NCBI GenBank assembly: GCA_028023455.1
Contig: JAQFVV010006203.1
Coordinates: 7,778,821 to 7,842,820 of the forward strand
Length of the DNA stretch: 64,000 nucleotides
Direction: 5' to 3'
Source: Epiperipatus broadwayi
Lineage: Eukaryota; Onychophora; Udeonychophora; Euonychophora; Peripatidae
Position numbers and translations under genes: made by a program. The notes beneath the pieces are model-generated. The model saw only the letters and a list, made by a program, of their open reading frames with translations. It did no database searches and had not been told where the DNA came from. The first letter of the stretch is position 1. Each line of letters opens with the position of its first letter. This document shows, piece after piece, positions 24,394-39,300 of this stretch.

Positions 24394-27300
24394 CTGAAAA
24401 ATAGAATAAAAATAAATAAATAGTGATAGAACTAGATGTCTTTATAACTGTAATTCTATTGTTTTCTAATCAGCAAGTTATTAGTCACTTAGACAATAGA
24501 GTTCTATGACTAAACTGTACTATTTCTTACAAATCTGATAACACAACATAGCATATCATAAAATAATATTAAAAAATTAATAAAAAATACAAGTGTTTAT
24601 ACAAGCTTAAACGTACAAAATCATTAAAGAAATTTCATCTAAAAATCCTTCATAATATTGTGAAATTATGATAGCAAGATCATACAATTAGTGTGTTCTT
24701 CAGTTTAAAAATTTGATAAATGGGTGAGTAAAGAGACCGAAGAGTAACATACTTATTAAAAAGTATTTTATGATAAGTGTGAATATGGTTTGCATGGGAG
24801 AAGCAAACCCCATTTAAGCAGTAAAGATTATCTCAAACAGCTTTCTAAAAGCAGGTAATACTGGTTACTTTTACTATGTGTAAGAATATAATGACAATGA
24901 AGTTAAAAAAGTTAGATTATAAAAAATTAAAAACAGCATTATAAGGGTTGTCATTTAAATAAATTAAAGAATTAGTGCATGATATATATGGTTTACAAAT
25001 TGCTTTGTATTGTCATTGAAATTTCATTTTTTAACTTTTGATCTCTCTCTATATATCTAAAATTTTCTTTTTTTTTATTATTTCTATAGTTATAATGGTT
25101 ATGATCATTTTTGAATGGGTACTAATATATAAGTAAAATAGCCATATAAATCTGTAGCAGTCTTAAGTGATATATTGAAGGCAGAGATATTATTTATAAG
25201 CTAGTAGTCAAAAACTAGGTGGGTAAGGTTTTTTTTTTTAGTTATCTTTTATTATTTTATATTTTTGCTCATCACCAACCATTATCACTCTACTGCAGGA
25301 TGAAGATCTCTCCAAGTTCAATCCATCTTCTCCGATCTTTAGCTCCTCTGTTCAACATCACCATTGCACACTTTCTTATTTCAACCATCCATTTCACATA
25401 TGGTCTCTTTCTGGTCTTTTATTATCTTTTGCAATCCAGTTTAACATTTCAATTGTCCATCTATTATCATCTCTTATAGCAATATGACCAGCCCAACTCC
25501 ACTTCAGTCTTTTAATTTTTTCAATAAGGTCAGGAACACCTCTTTGTTCTTTTACCCATATATTCCATGTTCGATTTCTTCTTGCTACTCCTAACATGCA
25601 TTTCTCCATACTTCTTTGAGTGGTCTGAAGTCTCTGTATTGCTCTTCTATTAAGTGTCCAAGTCTCAGATTCATAAGTAAGAACTAGTAAAACACATTTA
25701 TTAAAAACCTTCCTTTTCAAACAGATAGGCATATTTCCTTTTAGTATCAAGTTATTTCTACCAAAAGCACTCCAACCAAGTTTAATTCTATGATTAATTT
25801 TATCCATTAAATTTCCATCTGTATTAATAATCTGACCAAGGTATTCGTAACTGTTAACTTCTTCTAACTCATCATAATCAATCTTTATTTTCATGTTTTG
25901 AGAAAATCCATTGAACATTATCTTTAGTCCTACTTTCATCTGATAACTCCAGCAACATTTCCTGCAGCTCTAAAGCATTATTTGCAAAAACAACTACATC
26001 ATCTGCAAAATCGAAATGACTTACATAATCTCCATTTACTTTCATCCTGTTAGCTTCCCATTTTAATCTACAAAATACTTCTTGAAGCACTGCTGTAATA
26101 AGTTTTGGAGATATGGAGTCACCCTGTCTTATAGTCTTCTCAATATTATTACTTTTCTAGTATCATTATATAATCTAATTATTGCTGTTGCATTTTTATA
26201 AATATTCTTTAAAATATGACAATATCCTGGATCTATATCCTAATGAACCAATATTTTAATCACTGAAGAAATGTTTATAGAATCAAATGCCTTTTCATAA
26301 TATCCAAAGCATAATGGCAACTCATATTCATTTGTCCTTTCTATAACTTTTCTCAATATCTGGTTATGATCTATTGTAATAAAACCATTTTTAAATCCAG
26401 CTTGTTCTCTTGGTTGATGGAAATCCAATGTTCTCTGTAGACAAGTTGCAATTGTCTTGGTAAAAATTTTGCATAAAACTGATAAAAGGCTGATAGGTCT
26501 GTAATTTCTAATATCTTCTTTATCACCTTTTTTAAATATTAATATTAATACTGCATTCTTCCAATCATCTGATACATCTTTATCATTTAGACGTTTGGTA
26601 TATAACTTTGCTAAAAATTTTTATATTTCTTCACCTGCTTCTTTTAATATATCAATTATAATTCCATCATTACCTGGAGTTTTCCCTTTCTTCATAAATT
26701 TAATTCCACTCTCACTTTTTCATTTAAAATTCTGGGCGATTCGGAAGATATAATAGATATAGGAGATACTTGTTCTTAATTACTATATAATTCTTGATAG
26801 AAATCTCCTACCCATTTCATGATGTCATCTCTCTTTTTAGTAATAATTGCATCTTTTTTTCTTATTGCAGATATAAATTTCCTACCAATACCAAAATGTT
26901 GTTTTACACTCTTGAGACTTTTATTCTCTTCTACAGCTTTCCTTGCTAGCTCACAGTTATACTTTCTTATATCATTTTCAATTCTTTTCCACACCATTTT
27001 ATAAAATTAAAGATAAACAATCCTTTTTAATTCATCATTTTTGTATATCTTCATATTCCTTCTTTTTTTCGTAAATTTTCTAGTCTTAGTAGAAATTTTA
27101 TTGGTCAATTGCTGCTTTTTTTCTACCAGCTATCTTTGATACAGTTTTTAAAAGTGTATCAGTTAGTTTCTTATTAATTTCATTCACATCTGAATCATGT
27201 TCAAAATTTACTAATATTTGAAACCGATTTGTAAGTTCTAATTTAAATTCATTAGAATGTTTCTGAAGATTAGCAATATCAACTGTAAATATTGTTTTTC

Positions 27301-30300
27301 TTAATAATTTTTGTCTCTCTAGTTTTGCATTAACATGTATCTTACATTCTTACTAATTGATGATCACTTCCAGTGTTTAATTTATTAAGAACATTACAAT
27401 CTTGAAATATGTATTTTCTGTTAGTCAAAATATAATTTAATTCTGCTGTACCCCCATTTAGATGCTTCCATGTCCATTTCCTTTTAACATTTTTCTCAAA
27501 AAAAGAATTCATAATATAAAGTTTTTCTTTTTCTACAAACTCTTTCAATTACCATAACCAAAATTACCTACAACACTTTCATTTTTCATTTGTTAATAAT
27601 AGTTAAATAGATAGTTACATGAAAATATTTCAACCGTTACTTGGCTAGCAGGCAAATAAAATTGACTATTATATTAAAAAGTTTTATAAATATATAAATA
27701 AATATATTAATGAAGGATACAAATAAGATATTAACAAATTTCAAAAACTTATTATAAGAAGATTAATAAATGGTCTAATTTTATTGCTACTTTTGAATAA
27801 AGTAAACAAATTTAAAGATTATGTATGCCTACTACTGCAGACATATTGCAATAATCATAAATATATATATGCTATGTAATACTGAAATACAAGTATAACA
27901 TATATATTTAACTTAGATGTAATTAAAGGAGATTTGAACCAGACTTTCAAGCTCCCAGTAGCCATCCATTCTATCCAATATATAACTGACACACATAACC
28001 ACATACATGTGAAAAAGATAAATGATCTCCAATATTTGTATTTCACGCTGAACCAACACTCATCAGTTGGTCCGAATCATCGTCTCCCACACATATAAAT
28101 AATCAGTGCTCAGTTTATATTAAGATAACAAATCTATAAACTTTAATAGTCAGGTTTCAATCCACTCTTTTCTCCATCATCAGATTTTCAGTGATATGGA
28201 TGACTGAAGGTTGGAGGGGGGAAATGATTGAAGCCTAGATATGCCATTTTCCTATAAACCAAGTACTGATTGTATATGTGTGTGGAAGATGATGATCTGA
28301 ACCAATTGATGAGTGCTGGTTCAGCATGAAATATATATATTGGAGATCATTTATCTTTTTCACATGTATGTTGGTTATATTGAATGACTGTAGGGGCTTG
28401 AAAGTCTGGGTTCAAATCCCTATTAATTATATATATTATATGTAACAGAATCATTTAATTTAAAAAATCAACAATATTTAATAATAAAAAGCATATCAAT
28501 AACAATAATTCGGGGAAAAAAATATACAAGGATTTTATTTCCAATTTAAATATAATAATGATATATAATGCTTTAAATACGACTAATCTTTCAAATATGG
28601 ATTCATTTAACAACTAAAATTTCAATTAGCACGTTCCTACAACTCTCCAAGTTAAAAATGTGCTCAAAACTTCAAGGCCAGAAAATAAAAAAAGAAACAT
28701 ATACTGAAGTCTGTTACTATTTAGAATAATCATATTAACAGGTTTATATTAAATTTTCCAGAGATAATTCAATGTTGTACAATACATTTAAATAAGATTT
28801 AATATGTATTGATAAATCTTATACTATAAAGTTTGAAAGCATCAGCAAGACATAATACTTATATGTAAATTATAGATTGATGTGAAATTTCATAAATTAT
28901 GTATAAGATTTTTGAATACATCTCTAAGTCTGACTTTATAAAAAGAATCATAGATATCATTAGCTATATTAGATCAACAACAAAACTATGTGTATAATAA
29001 CAAATCTATTTTAAATGAAAAGATAGAATGCCAATAAAGATTCTCCTTTAGAAGAATTTATGTGTTCTAAAAATATTCTGGATCAGACTTGTTAGATATA
29101 TGACAGTATATATTAAAGATTATTTAGACATTTCTGTGTGGCCTTAGAACATTTTAATGTGCTAACAAAACTGCAAAAAATATAGCAAAAGCAATGTAGT
29201 ATTAAATTTCTTAGCCTTAAAACAAAGATCTCCATCAAAGAATATCTCCCTCAGAAGACTGAAATAATAATAGTGATTTAAAACAGATCTAACTTTCTCT
29301 AAATAGCAAGACAATTCATTTAGTCATTAAAAAAAAAAAAGTTCTATTTTAGTATTCAGACATAAGCATTCTATTTTCAGCTAACTTCAAAGTATCTTAT
29401 TAAAAGGCTTAATAAAAATTTTGTTTGATTGTAAGTTTTTATGAAGAAGAATCTCAAACAATTAGATGTTAAAAAAAAAAGTAGCAAGGTTTTAAAAATG
29501 CAGATTTGGAAAATAGAGGGGGGGGGGATGGAAATAATATGTTAGAAAGAATAAATAAAGTAGTTACTGACAAATAAGAAAGCAGAACTTGAACTGAGTG
29601 CATCAGAGACAGCAAATTAAGAACATGAAAAAAACTATATAAAAAAAAAATGTAGAAAAAAAAAGTTGATAAACTTAAGAAAGGGTGCAGCGCAAATATT
29701 ATATATAGCCACACATTTTAATTTTAAGCAGACTAGCTTTTGATAATTTCTATAAGGGCATGCAACACAGGCTGATATAAAACTTAATGCATGTGAAAAA
29801 AAATAATATAATATTTACATAATCGACATGAGGAGTTTAGAAAAGTCTAATTACATTTAAATGGAATTAAAATAATTGTAATAATAATGATGTAAACAGT
29901 TTTTTTGAATAAAGTCAGAACATATGTGAATAGTTATATATATATATGTATGTGTACACACACATATAATATCTATATGCCATGCACACACATCTAATCA
30001 TGCATATACAAACTGATAGCGACCTTTATTAATGCTTTCAAATTAAATACCTTTTTAAATTTTAATTATTAATTGCATTTATAAAAATAAATAATTCAAT
30101 TAACTTAACTTTGAAAGAAAAACATTTTTTTTATTATAGGATTTATATATTTACATATTTCAATGATAAAAAGCAAAATAAATTTTATTTTTAGATCTAA
30201 TATTTATATAAAGTTTGGACAATTACAATTGAAATGACATTACAAAATATGATGATATATGTAAGCATAAATTAATAACAACAGAGACAAATTAAATCAT

Positions 30301-33300
30301 TAAGAATGGAAAACGAATATATTGTGAATAAAAATAATACTATATTTTTATGAGTGACATTAAGGATACAGAAAATTTAATTTTAATACAAGGCATAATT
30401 AGGTTTAAAATGAACTAAGATAATTACCATAATGATAAGTATAGTTTTTTGAACAAAATTAATATTATCTTTGTAGTATATAGTTGAAAAAAGTGATAGC
30501 AATTCATTTACTTGTTGATGAATGTGAAAGACTAGAGTGAACTCCATGGATTGAAGAAATCCTTATGCCATAATTGGCTGTAAATTTTGATTGTGTACTT
30601 AAAGACTCTAAGATAGGATTTGCAAATAAGGATAATAACTTTGTAGTTCTTTACAGTTGGATATAATAAGTTGAAACCTTAATCAGAAAGAAAATGGGTA
30701 TAGATTAAAAAACAGGTTTGTTATTTGTTTTGCTATTCTGCATAATTTACATCCTCCATTAAATGACTATTCACTCAAATATGGTACAAAAGGAAAGCTT
30801 TTATTCCAATTCTTATTAATAGAAATCTCTATTGTTACTTAATCTATAGTATTTACAATAATAAAAGGTGTGATGTTATTGTACATTTGTAAAGATGACC
30901 AGATAATTGTTGAGATATTATAGTAGACTTTAAAAATTTTTTATTTAATAAAAAAAAAAAATCTAATTGTGTTAGTATCTATTTTAAGCAGAAAAAATGA
31001 TTTCAAAGCTTAAACAATATCTGCCATATAATTCCAGAAAATGTAATATCAAAGTATGGATCTTGAATACAGATCCAAGTCTTTTAATTTTAACTGATAT
31101 TCTAAAAACTGTAAAGGGAGTATTCGAGGCTTTATTAATATAATTTGATGAAATCAGACTGACCTTAGGTCAACATGGGTGTGACAAGAATCTCGGCCTC
31201 AGGGTGGCCTTTGAGCATTCCATCATCAGATTTTCAATTGGATGGACAGTTGAAGAGTTGGAGTGTGAAGTAGATTGAAGCCTGTCCATTAAAGTACGAG
31301 GTTTGGCTATTTTAATATATATCTGAGCACTTATAGCATATATGTGTAGAGATGGTAATCTGGACCAAATGATAATTGCTGGTTTAGCATGAAATACTAA
31401 TATTGGTGATTATTTATCTTTTCAACATATATGTGTTCAAATGTATCAGTGTTATGAGATCCATTAAAGTATGAGGTTTGGCTATTTTAATATGTATCTG
31501 AGCACTTATAGTAATCTGGATCAAATGATAATTGCTGGTTTAGCATGAAATACGAATATTGGTGATTATTTATCTTTTCAACATACATGTGTTCAAATGT
31601 ATAAGCGTTATGAGATAGTGTGGAGAGTGGTGGTTGTGTGAAAGTCGTGCTCATATACTCTATATATTATATTTATTAAAAAAGCTACAACATTGATTAT
31701 ATACTAACATTTACTTTGTAACATGCTGAATACACTGAAGCATACATTCATCATAATTTTTAATGTTATGTAGCAATAAATTATCATCGATAAGTCATAT
31801 AATGAAACTAATATTATCTAAATAAATTTCAAAAAAGTAATTTATCAAATGTGCATGTGAACATGTGAACTCTTTTTTTAAAAAATAGTAATGACCATAT
31901 TTTTCAGTTTTATTATTCTACTTGGTATTTTAACTTTCTTCCAATATATAATAATGAAGTAATTTATCTACACATTATGCAGATTAAAATTATAATGAAA
32001 AAGGTATCCATTTTAAACAATTTTAAAAATTCAGTTGTCTACAAGTGATAACATTTTATTACTTCAGAAGATCTTTGTGGCATATGCTTTTGACACAGTG
32101 TTCAGATCCAGGCTGAATGAACCAAAAATTTTTTCAGGTCACTAATATACTTAAGATTTTTTCTTTAGTAAATGGCTAGTCAGTAAATGATTATCTAATT
32201 ATTTTTAACTAGAAAATAAAGGTATCAGGTTAATCTGTGTTGTTTAGATGAAGGTCATTATGTTGGCTATATAAATAGCTGAGCTCATAGATACCTTTCT
32301 GAAAAGATTCCAAAATCAGTAAAATTATGAATGATGATCATGTGATGTTTATTGGCTTAAAATTATGAAACATAAAATTACTTTTGAAATAGTTTAACTT
32401 ACAAAGACTTTTTTTTTTTTGCATATATATGATCTTTTGCATATGTAATGCTCAAATATAGCTTGTATAACTAGGAACTAGAATAATAATTATTATTAAA
32501 TACATGATTCTAATAAAACAATCCACAAAGCTACATGAATATTGCACAAATACTTACATAAAGATGTTTTAATTTACCTCTTAAGGCATTCAAGAAGAAT
32601 TTGATAAGGAGAAGGTTGTCCTGCTTTAGCACACAACTCAAAAACCCGAAGATCTTCTACTTTTACTTCATCAAAAAACTATCAAAAACAATATGAAAAA
32701 AAAAAAAAAGGGATTACATTTGAATTTTTAAAATTTATTTTGGTAAATATCATTATAAGTCAATAAATAAATTCAAACATAGATTATCTACATAATTATA
32801 TAAATATTTCAATAAATATATGATTATTAATTTTAATGATGACAATCACAAATAATTGAAAATTACGAGTTCTTAAAAAAATATAATAAAATATTTAAGT
32901 CCAGGGTTTTAATAATATATAAGACTTGAGATTATTTCTAATATGATTAGTTTATTAAGTAAATAAAATATTCTCAGGCCAAAGCGTAAGACAAAATTTT
33001 TAAAATTTATTTATAGAGAAAAGATCCGTTTGCCTTCTTTCTTACTTCATTTTTTTATATAGAAGTTTGTCTGAAACACTTTAGTCAGAAAACATGAATT
33101 TAAATCACTATTTTTTTTTTTCATATATCAAAGCATCGGCCAAGAAGCAAACCCGCAACAACTGTCTGTAAGCAACTGCTTGCAAGGCAGCTGTGCTGAC
33201 CTCTCGTCTATCAACACTTGACAAGCTATTTTTTAATTGCTTTATATTAATAATTGACACGTGTGAGATTACTCAATTTAAACATTGTTAATATCTATTC

Positions 33301-36300
33301 ACAGCATATTTCATTCTTTGAATCAGTATTGATAATGTTTAATCCACAACAGCTGCAAAGCAGTATAGAAATATTGAGACTATCAGCAGTATCTTATACT
33401 GCCATTAAGAAGAGTGCTTGTTTTATATAAATATCATTTCAAATTTGATTTTTTTAAATTTATAAGCATTATATACACTACACATTAAAATGTTTGTATA
33501 AAAAAATTAAAAATATAGCCATAAAATTATAAAATGAAGAAATAAAATTACTTTTGTTTAAATGCATTCAATTTTTTGCTTTCTTATTAGTCAGTTATTA
33601 TAATAAAATAAATTTGCTTTTTATTATTGCTGCCATTAGTTACAATAAGTTTTCTAATATTTGTCTAAAATGTAGAAAAAAATGATCATTTGCAAAAGAT
33701 GAAAAAAATTTATAGCCATTTAGGCTACAAGCAGTATAAGATACTGCAATATCTTAAAAGAGAGGAATAAAATTTGTACTTCATGAGATAAATTCAAACT
33801 AATTTGATTTTTGTAAAATCTATACATACTTAAGAAGGTATTGAAGTGAACACTTGTTCAATTTAAAAAATAATATAAAATTAAGACATTTGAAAACTGA
33901 CATCAGTATTTAAATTGAAAATGATTTCACACATGTCGATTATTAATATAAAGTAATTAAAAATAGTTTTAAAATAAATAGTATGACTGATTTAAAGTCA
34001 TGCCTTCTAATCAAAATGCTTCAGACAAACACCTACATAAAAAAATGAGATAAAAAGAGGGTGGTCAGATCTCTTCTCTATAAATAAAAAATATGGTTTT
34101 ATGCTTCGGCTTGAGAGTATTTCATTTACTTAATAAACCAGTCAAATGAGAACTAATCTCGGAGTGTAATATGTTGATATATATATTTGAAAGTATGATA
34201 ATTATAATATTGTTTCATAAAAATAAAAACAACACACAAAAAAAAATTCAAATATTTATTATAATTTAGCCTATTATAAAATTAAATTTATTGAATCTGA
34301 TATCTTTACAGTTTTGTGAAGATTATATAATTTTTAGTTTATGTCAAAACTTTTAATATTTAAAACACCCAAGAATGCAGTTATTAATATATTACAATGA
34401 AACTAGCAATTTTAAATATAAGAATGATCATTCAATCAAGGGTGTTAATCATCCAAACAGAATAAACACTTATTAACAATTGTTAGTAAAAAAAAAAAAA
34501 ATATAAACGATGTAAATTCTGTCATGTAGAAAATATATAATTTAATATGGCAAGATAATAGAGAGAATCTTACTTCGAGCCATATTGTAATAAGGATATA
34601 TGATAATAATCATAGCCAATGTCCTGTCACTATATAGTGAGGATTATCTAAATTTTATTAAAAAAGAAAATTGTTTAAACTAACAACCCTCTTCCCCGCA
34701 TTTTTCACATTTAGCTACAATGGATTCTTCCATATTTAAGAAATGTTGATTTCCAAATACGAAGATGAATAAAGTTAATAAAAAAACAAACAAAACATAT
34801 ACATAAAAAAAAAAAAATTTATCACACAACAAAATTGAAGCTTCTTCATGATGATTGACGTGAAGCACTGAATTAGGCAATTATTATTTCTGATATGCAC
34901 CATCTGTCAATGTCTCAGTCAAGATGTTAACATAGGTCATACAATCTTCATGAAGATCCACCAATGACTTATCTCCTGTTGTTATTCTTCTTTTGATGTG
35001 CATCAGTACATTTCAGACATGAAATTTTGTTTTGGAACAGGCCAGCTAACATCATTTTTTTATCAAAATATAAATACATTTTTATAATGTTATCTGGTGT
35101 TTGTTATTGATTGTTTTTTATACTAGTAGAATTATTCCATCATAAATTTATACATAGATAATCTATTGATGTTCTAATCCAATGTTTGATTTGTATTTGA
35201 AAAGTAGCTTAGTCCTTTTTATTTCAAATGAATATTTATATCAACTTGACTATTTCATCTAAATGCTTAGGTTTGTTAGGAATGTTTTTGGTTTAAATCT
35301 TAATAATCCTTTTGGCAATATGCTTTGTAACCATTCAATAAATAACTTAAAATGTTCGTATAAGCTATATATTTTCCTCAAGATTTGAGCATTCGGTTTT
35401 CCGATGTTATCTTTTATAACTTATATATCTTATTATTTTCTAAAAAGAGTAGCAAGAAGAAAACGGAAATGAACTGATTTTATTGTTATATTGTCCTCGA
35501 CTTCTATTGTTTATTATTATAGTGTCTTATTTTCTTTTTCATGACTATATATATATACCTATTGTTGTGTACATTATTATAATTATAATCAAAAGAAAAT
35601 CATGTAGTAGAAATTTGTTTTTCATCTTCCCTATTTGAAAATCTAGTGATGAGTTTGACATTGGGTTGTTATCATGCTTACATATTTATTAATAATATAA
35701 ATATATATTATTACGATTACCATTATCATTTTCTTTTAGTTTGAATTTTCTATCTTTTTAGTAGATATTCAAATTTGTTTGATTTTGATTCTTTCTTAAT
35801 ATAGTTAACAATATATGTTTGTTGTGTCTGTACGTATATATGTGAGTATAGTTAGTTTATATGGGACAATACAGGTTAATTTAGTTATCAACTAAAGTTA
35901 TATTAAACTGAGCTGGGTTTAGTGGTGGGATTGACAAAGTTAGATTGTAAGCTACCCTTACAATATGTATAACCATATTATATTTACATCTGCTGAAATC
36001 TATAATAAAATTAAAGAGTAAATCTCTAGAAGTAAAATATGAAAAATTCTAATTATTTATATATATATTGTGCCCTTATCTATAGGTCGTAATAAGGTAG
36101 AATGGTCAATTGCTAAAAAATTTTAAATTTTAAGATATGTTTGTATGATATATGAATAATAGTAGGATCGATTAGATCTTATAGTACAATTTAAGGCTGA
36201 AAATTACCTGATATGTAAAAGTGTAATGGATTATTTTAAAGAAAACAGTTAAATAAAGCTTAATTATATCCTTGCTTATGGTTGTAAAAGCTGGCCATAT

Positions 36301-39300
36301 AAAATAATTCAGCTATAAATAGTTAAAAATATATTATTAATTCGAGTATGATATTTTAAAACTAATAAATTAAATAAATGCTATATGTAGTGTTATAATC
36401 ATATTTAATAGTCAAAATTAATAGAGTATATTTTGAGATAAACTTTATGATGGTGAGAATTATATTTAGTTCTACATTTTTAAATTATTTTCCAAATTTT
36501 TATAAAATATATCAGTTTTGGTAATTTAGACCGAGACGTAAATTAAAATCATCTGATAAAGTTAGTAATCATGTGACTGTATATTATATACCTTCACACA
36601 CACGCTTGTTAGAATATAATAATAAAGTTTGTGAATTATAAAACTAAATATAATTGCTATCGATCGTTAAAGTAAAAGTTGAAATATTAAATGATATTTT
36701 AATAATTGTTTTAAAATTTAAATGATTTTGATAAAATTATAATTGAGTTAAAAATACTATTCTAAGTAATATTTTAAATCATTATGTCATAAATGTCTTA
36801 TTTGAAAAATTTAGTCTGTTATAAAACTAAAAATGTGTAAATTTGTTCGCGCTAAAAAAGTCATTAACCAATCAACGGAGGTATTTTAGCAGACAAAATA
36901 TAAGAACTAGACGGAGCGGGAAAAAGTAATGTGTAAGTGAAGGAGGGAGTAACATATTTTTTAGCTGTATAATATCGTAAGCTAGAAAAGTAATATAATT
37001 TTAAAATTTTGTATTTGTTTTAAAAGTTTTTTTTAAAATATAATATTTTGAACTGCCTTTACATGGAGGGCTAATTTTTAAAAGTTTTCTTACCAGTAAT
37101 TTTATTCAAGTTTAGCCAAAACCTTACAGTAAAATGGAAATACTACAGAAAACAGTATATAGAAGTTATGATAAAGGAAAAATATTTGTAAAGTGCCTTG
37201 ATACAGCTTTATTTATGCTCAACCAGAAACTTATTATTGTAACTCAGAGGAATATAATTTGGACGCTATACGGAAAACTTAAAAGAGAAGTTATTTGCCG
37301 TCAGGAAAAATTATGACGCACAAATTTATAAGGCTACTCTGAAGTTATTTTATTCTTCTCTATGGAAAAATTAAGATACGTATATCATAAAGAAAAATTA
37401 TATAAAAGTTATAACAGAGAAAGAATGTTTGTCTTTTTAAAGGAAACATTACAAAGTATATAGTTACCAGAATTTTAAAAGAAAGAAAAAATTACCGAAT
37501 AATGATAGGAAAGAGTCATTATTTTTTTTAAAAAAGGAAAGAAAAAAACTTTATCTAAGAAGAATTACAATATTATAAAGTGTTCATTATAAAAACTCTT
37601 AATAAAGATAGAGATTAGGAAAATGGAAATTTAAATTACTTAATGAAAATGGATCCATGGAGACAGAAAATTTTACTAATATTTAAATAAAGTACATAGA
37701 AGATGCATCGTAAAAGTCGGGAAATATTAGCAGAAAATATTAGAAGAGAATATGTAGAAATTTTCTTTACGGGATTAATGATATAAATTAATAATTGTAT
37801 TAAATATTATAAAAAAAAGGATTGTCATCTATGAATATTTATTAAACAGAAATAATTGTTTTGCCTTAAAAGAAAAGTAGGGAAAGAATATTAAGTGTCT
37901 GCAGAAGAAATAATAAACATTTTTTTTTTTAGCTTTAGTATGAACGGTTTTCAAGGAAATTTGATGAAGAAGTACAGTAAATATAGTTTGGAATATTTTT
38001 TACTAATTTATTTTAAAATATAAAATGTTATGTGAGATTAGGGAAACATATAAAATAAATTTAGTAATATTAAAATTTAAATATAATAGCTTGATAAAAT
38101 TATAAAAATATTGTTTAAAAAATAAAGTGTATGGATGTGAATCTTATATCTACAAGGATCAAATGGATGGTGAAGCCTATGGAACGCGATCGAGGAGATA
38201 AAGGTCATTTTGGTAATTTTGATAGTTATTTATAATGCATAATGTATTTTTTTTAGATCATCTATTGACCTAAGAATGAAGTGTGAAAGTTTAAATTATA
38301 TGTACACATTTTATACAACATTTTTAACATATAATGAGATAGGAGTACGACGCTCTTCCGATATAATTTATTTAAAGTATATTAATAATATAATTTAACA
38401 GAACAATTGTGTGATTCTTTTGAACTTTCATGTGATAAAGTATTCAGATATTTAAGTAGTTTGTATGACTAAATATACGGAGGAAAGTAGTAAGCAAGCT
38501 GTCTTATAGAACAGTGGAATAGTTTTAAAATAAATGAATTTTATTATTGTTAGTAATGCAGATATGTATTTGTCGATGTACAGTATAGAAAAATCTTGAG
38601 AAATAAGATCGGATAGTGACTTGGAAGTACTAGTGGAGAGGAAACCAAGATGATGTTTTTTTTAAGAAATAGGAAAATAAAGGATTTGGATCATATTTAG
38701 TTTTGTGTGATTTCAGTATAGTTAACTAAGCCCTATAACTGAACACATATAGTTTGGACAGTGTTTTTGCATATCTTTAAACTTTTGATGTTATAATAAA
38801 GCTGAAGAAATAGCTTTAGCATCGTTCCTATAATAGAGGTTGGTAGACAGGTAAAGGTCACTCCTCTATAGTGACTTTTAATTCACTGTGCCATGATTGT
38901 TAAGGTTTATGACAAGTAATATTCTAGTTATATTTTGATCCTATGCATCTATCTTCGCTATCCTTATTTTGTGAATCTGCATCGGTCAGAAAGATATTTT
39001 CAAAGAAATAATGAATAAAATAGAACTGAAGATATGTTATCGTTTATGTAAGAATAGTTTATTTGCTAGATCGGAAGAGCGTCGTGTAACTCTTCCGATT
39101 GAAAGTCAAAAAATATTATAAAGAGAGAAAGAATCATATAATACATTGTAAAATTAATTCAGAAATGAATATAAGATTTTGACAAGAAATCTAAACAAGT
39201 ATTTTAAAAGTGATAATAAAATTTGAATGAATTTTTTTTTAATAATATTTAGAAAATAAGTATTGCATATTTATTAAGAAAATAGTCCAATAATGTACAA

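Larger units (their letters stand above)
25271..27592 (-). mobile_element. RTE-clade non-LTR element, 5'-truncated (copy 2), in a pasha intron
   Basis: Colinear with the copy at 3330-6220 but inverted in the window, starting (5') inside the endonuclease near the GKQMK position and running to the 3' end at about 25271. It lies in the same orientation as pasha, within the 24394-32577 intron. Copies match well by eye, with a few frame-changing indels each. The better-preserved RT box makes this the younger-looking copy. Truncation at the 5' end is usual for target-primed insertion. Confidence 0.88.

Noticed and set aside
27930-28435. CRISPR-like array
   Set aside because: The repeats are inverted arms and dispersed copies, not regularly spaced direct repeats, and the window is clearly eukaryotic.
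29469-29714. 81-codon hydrophobic frame, possible membrane protein
   Set aside because: The minus-strand reading is of an A/G-rich low-complexity tract (runs of A and G on the plus strand), which translates to Phe/Leu/Ser by necessity.
37134-37316. 60-codon frame downstream of the promoter-like patch
   Set aside because: It is short, has no motif, and lies in the block with adapter contamination. It was kept only as part of the compositional description.
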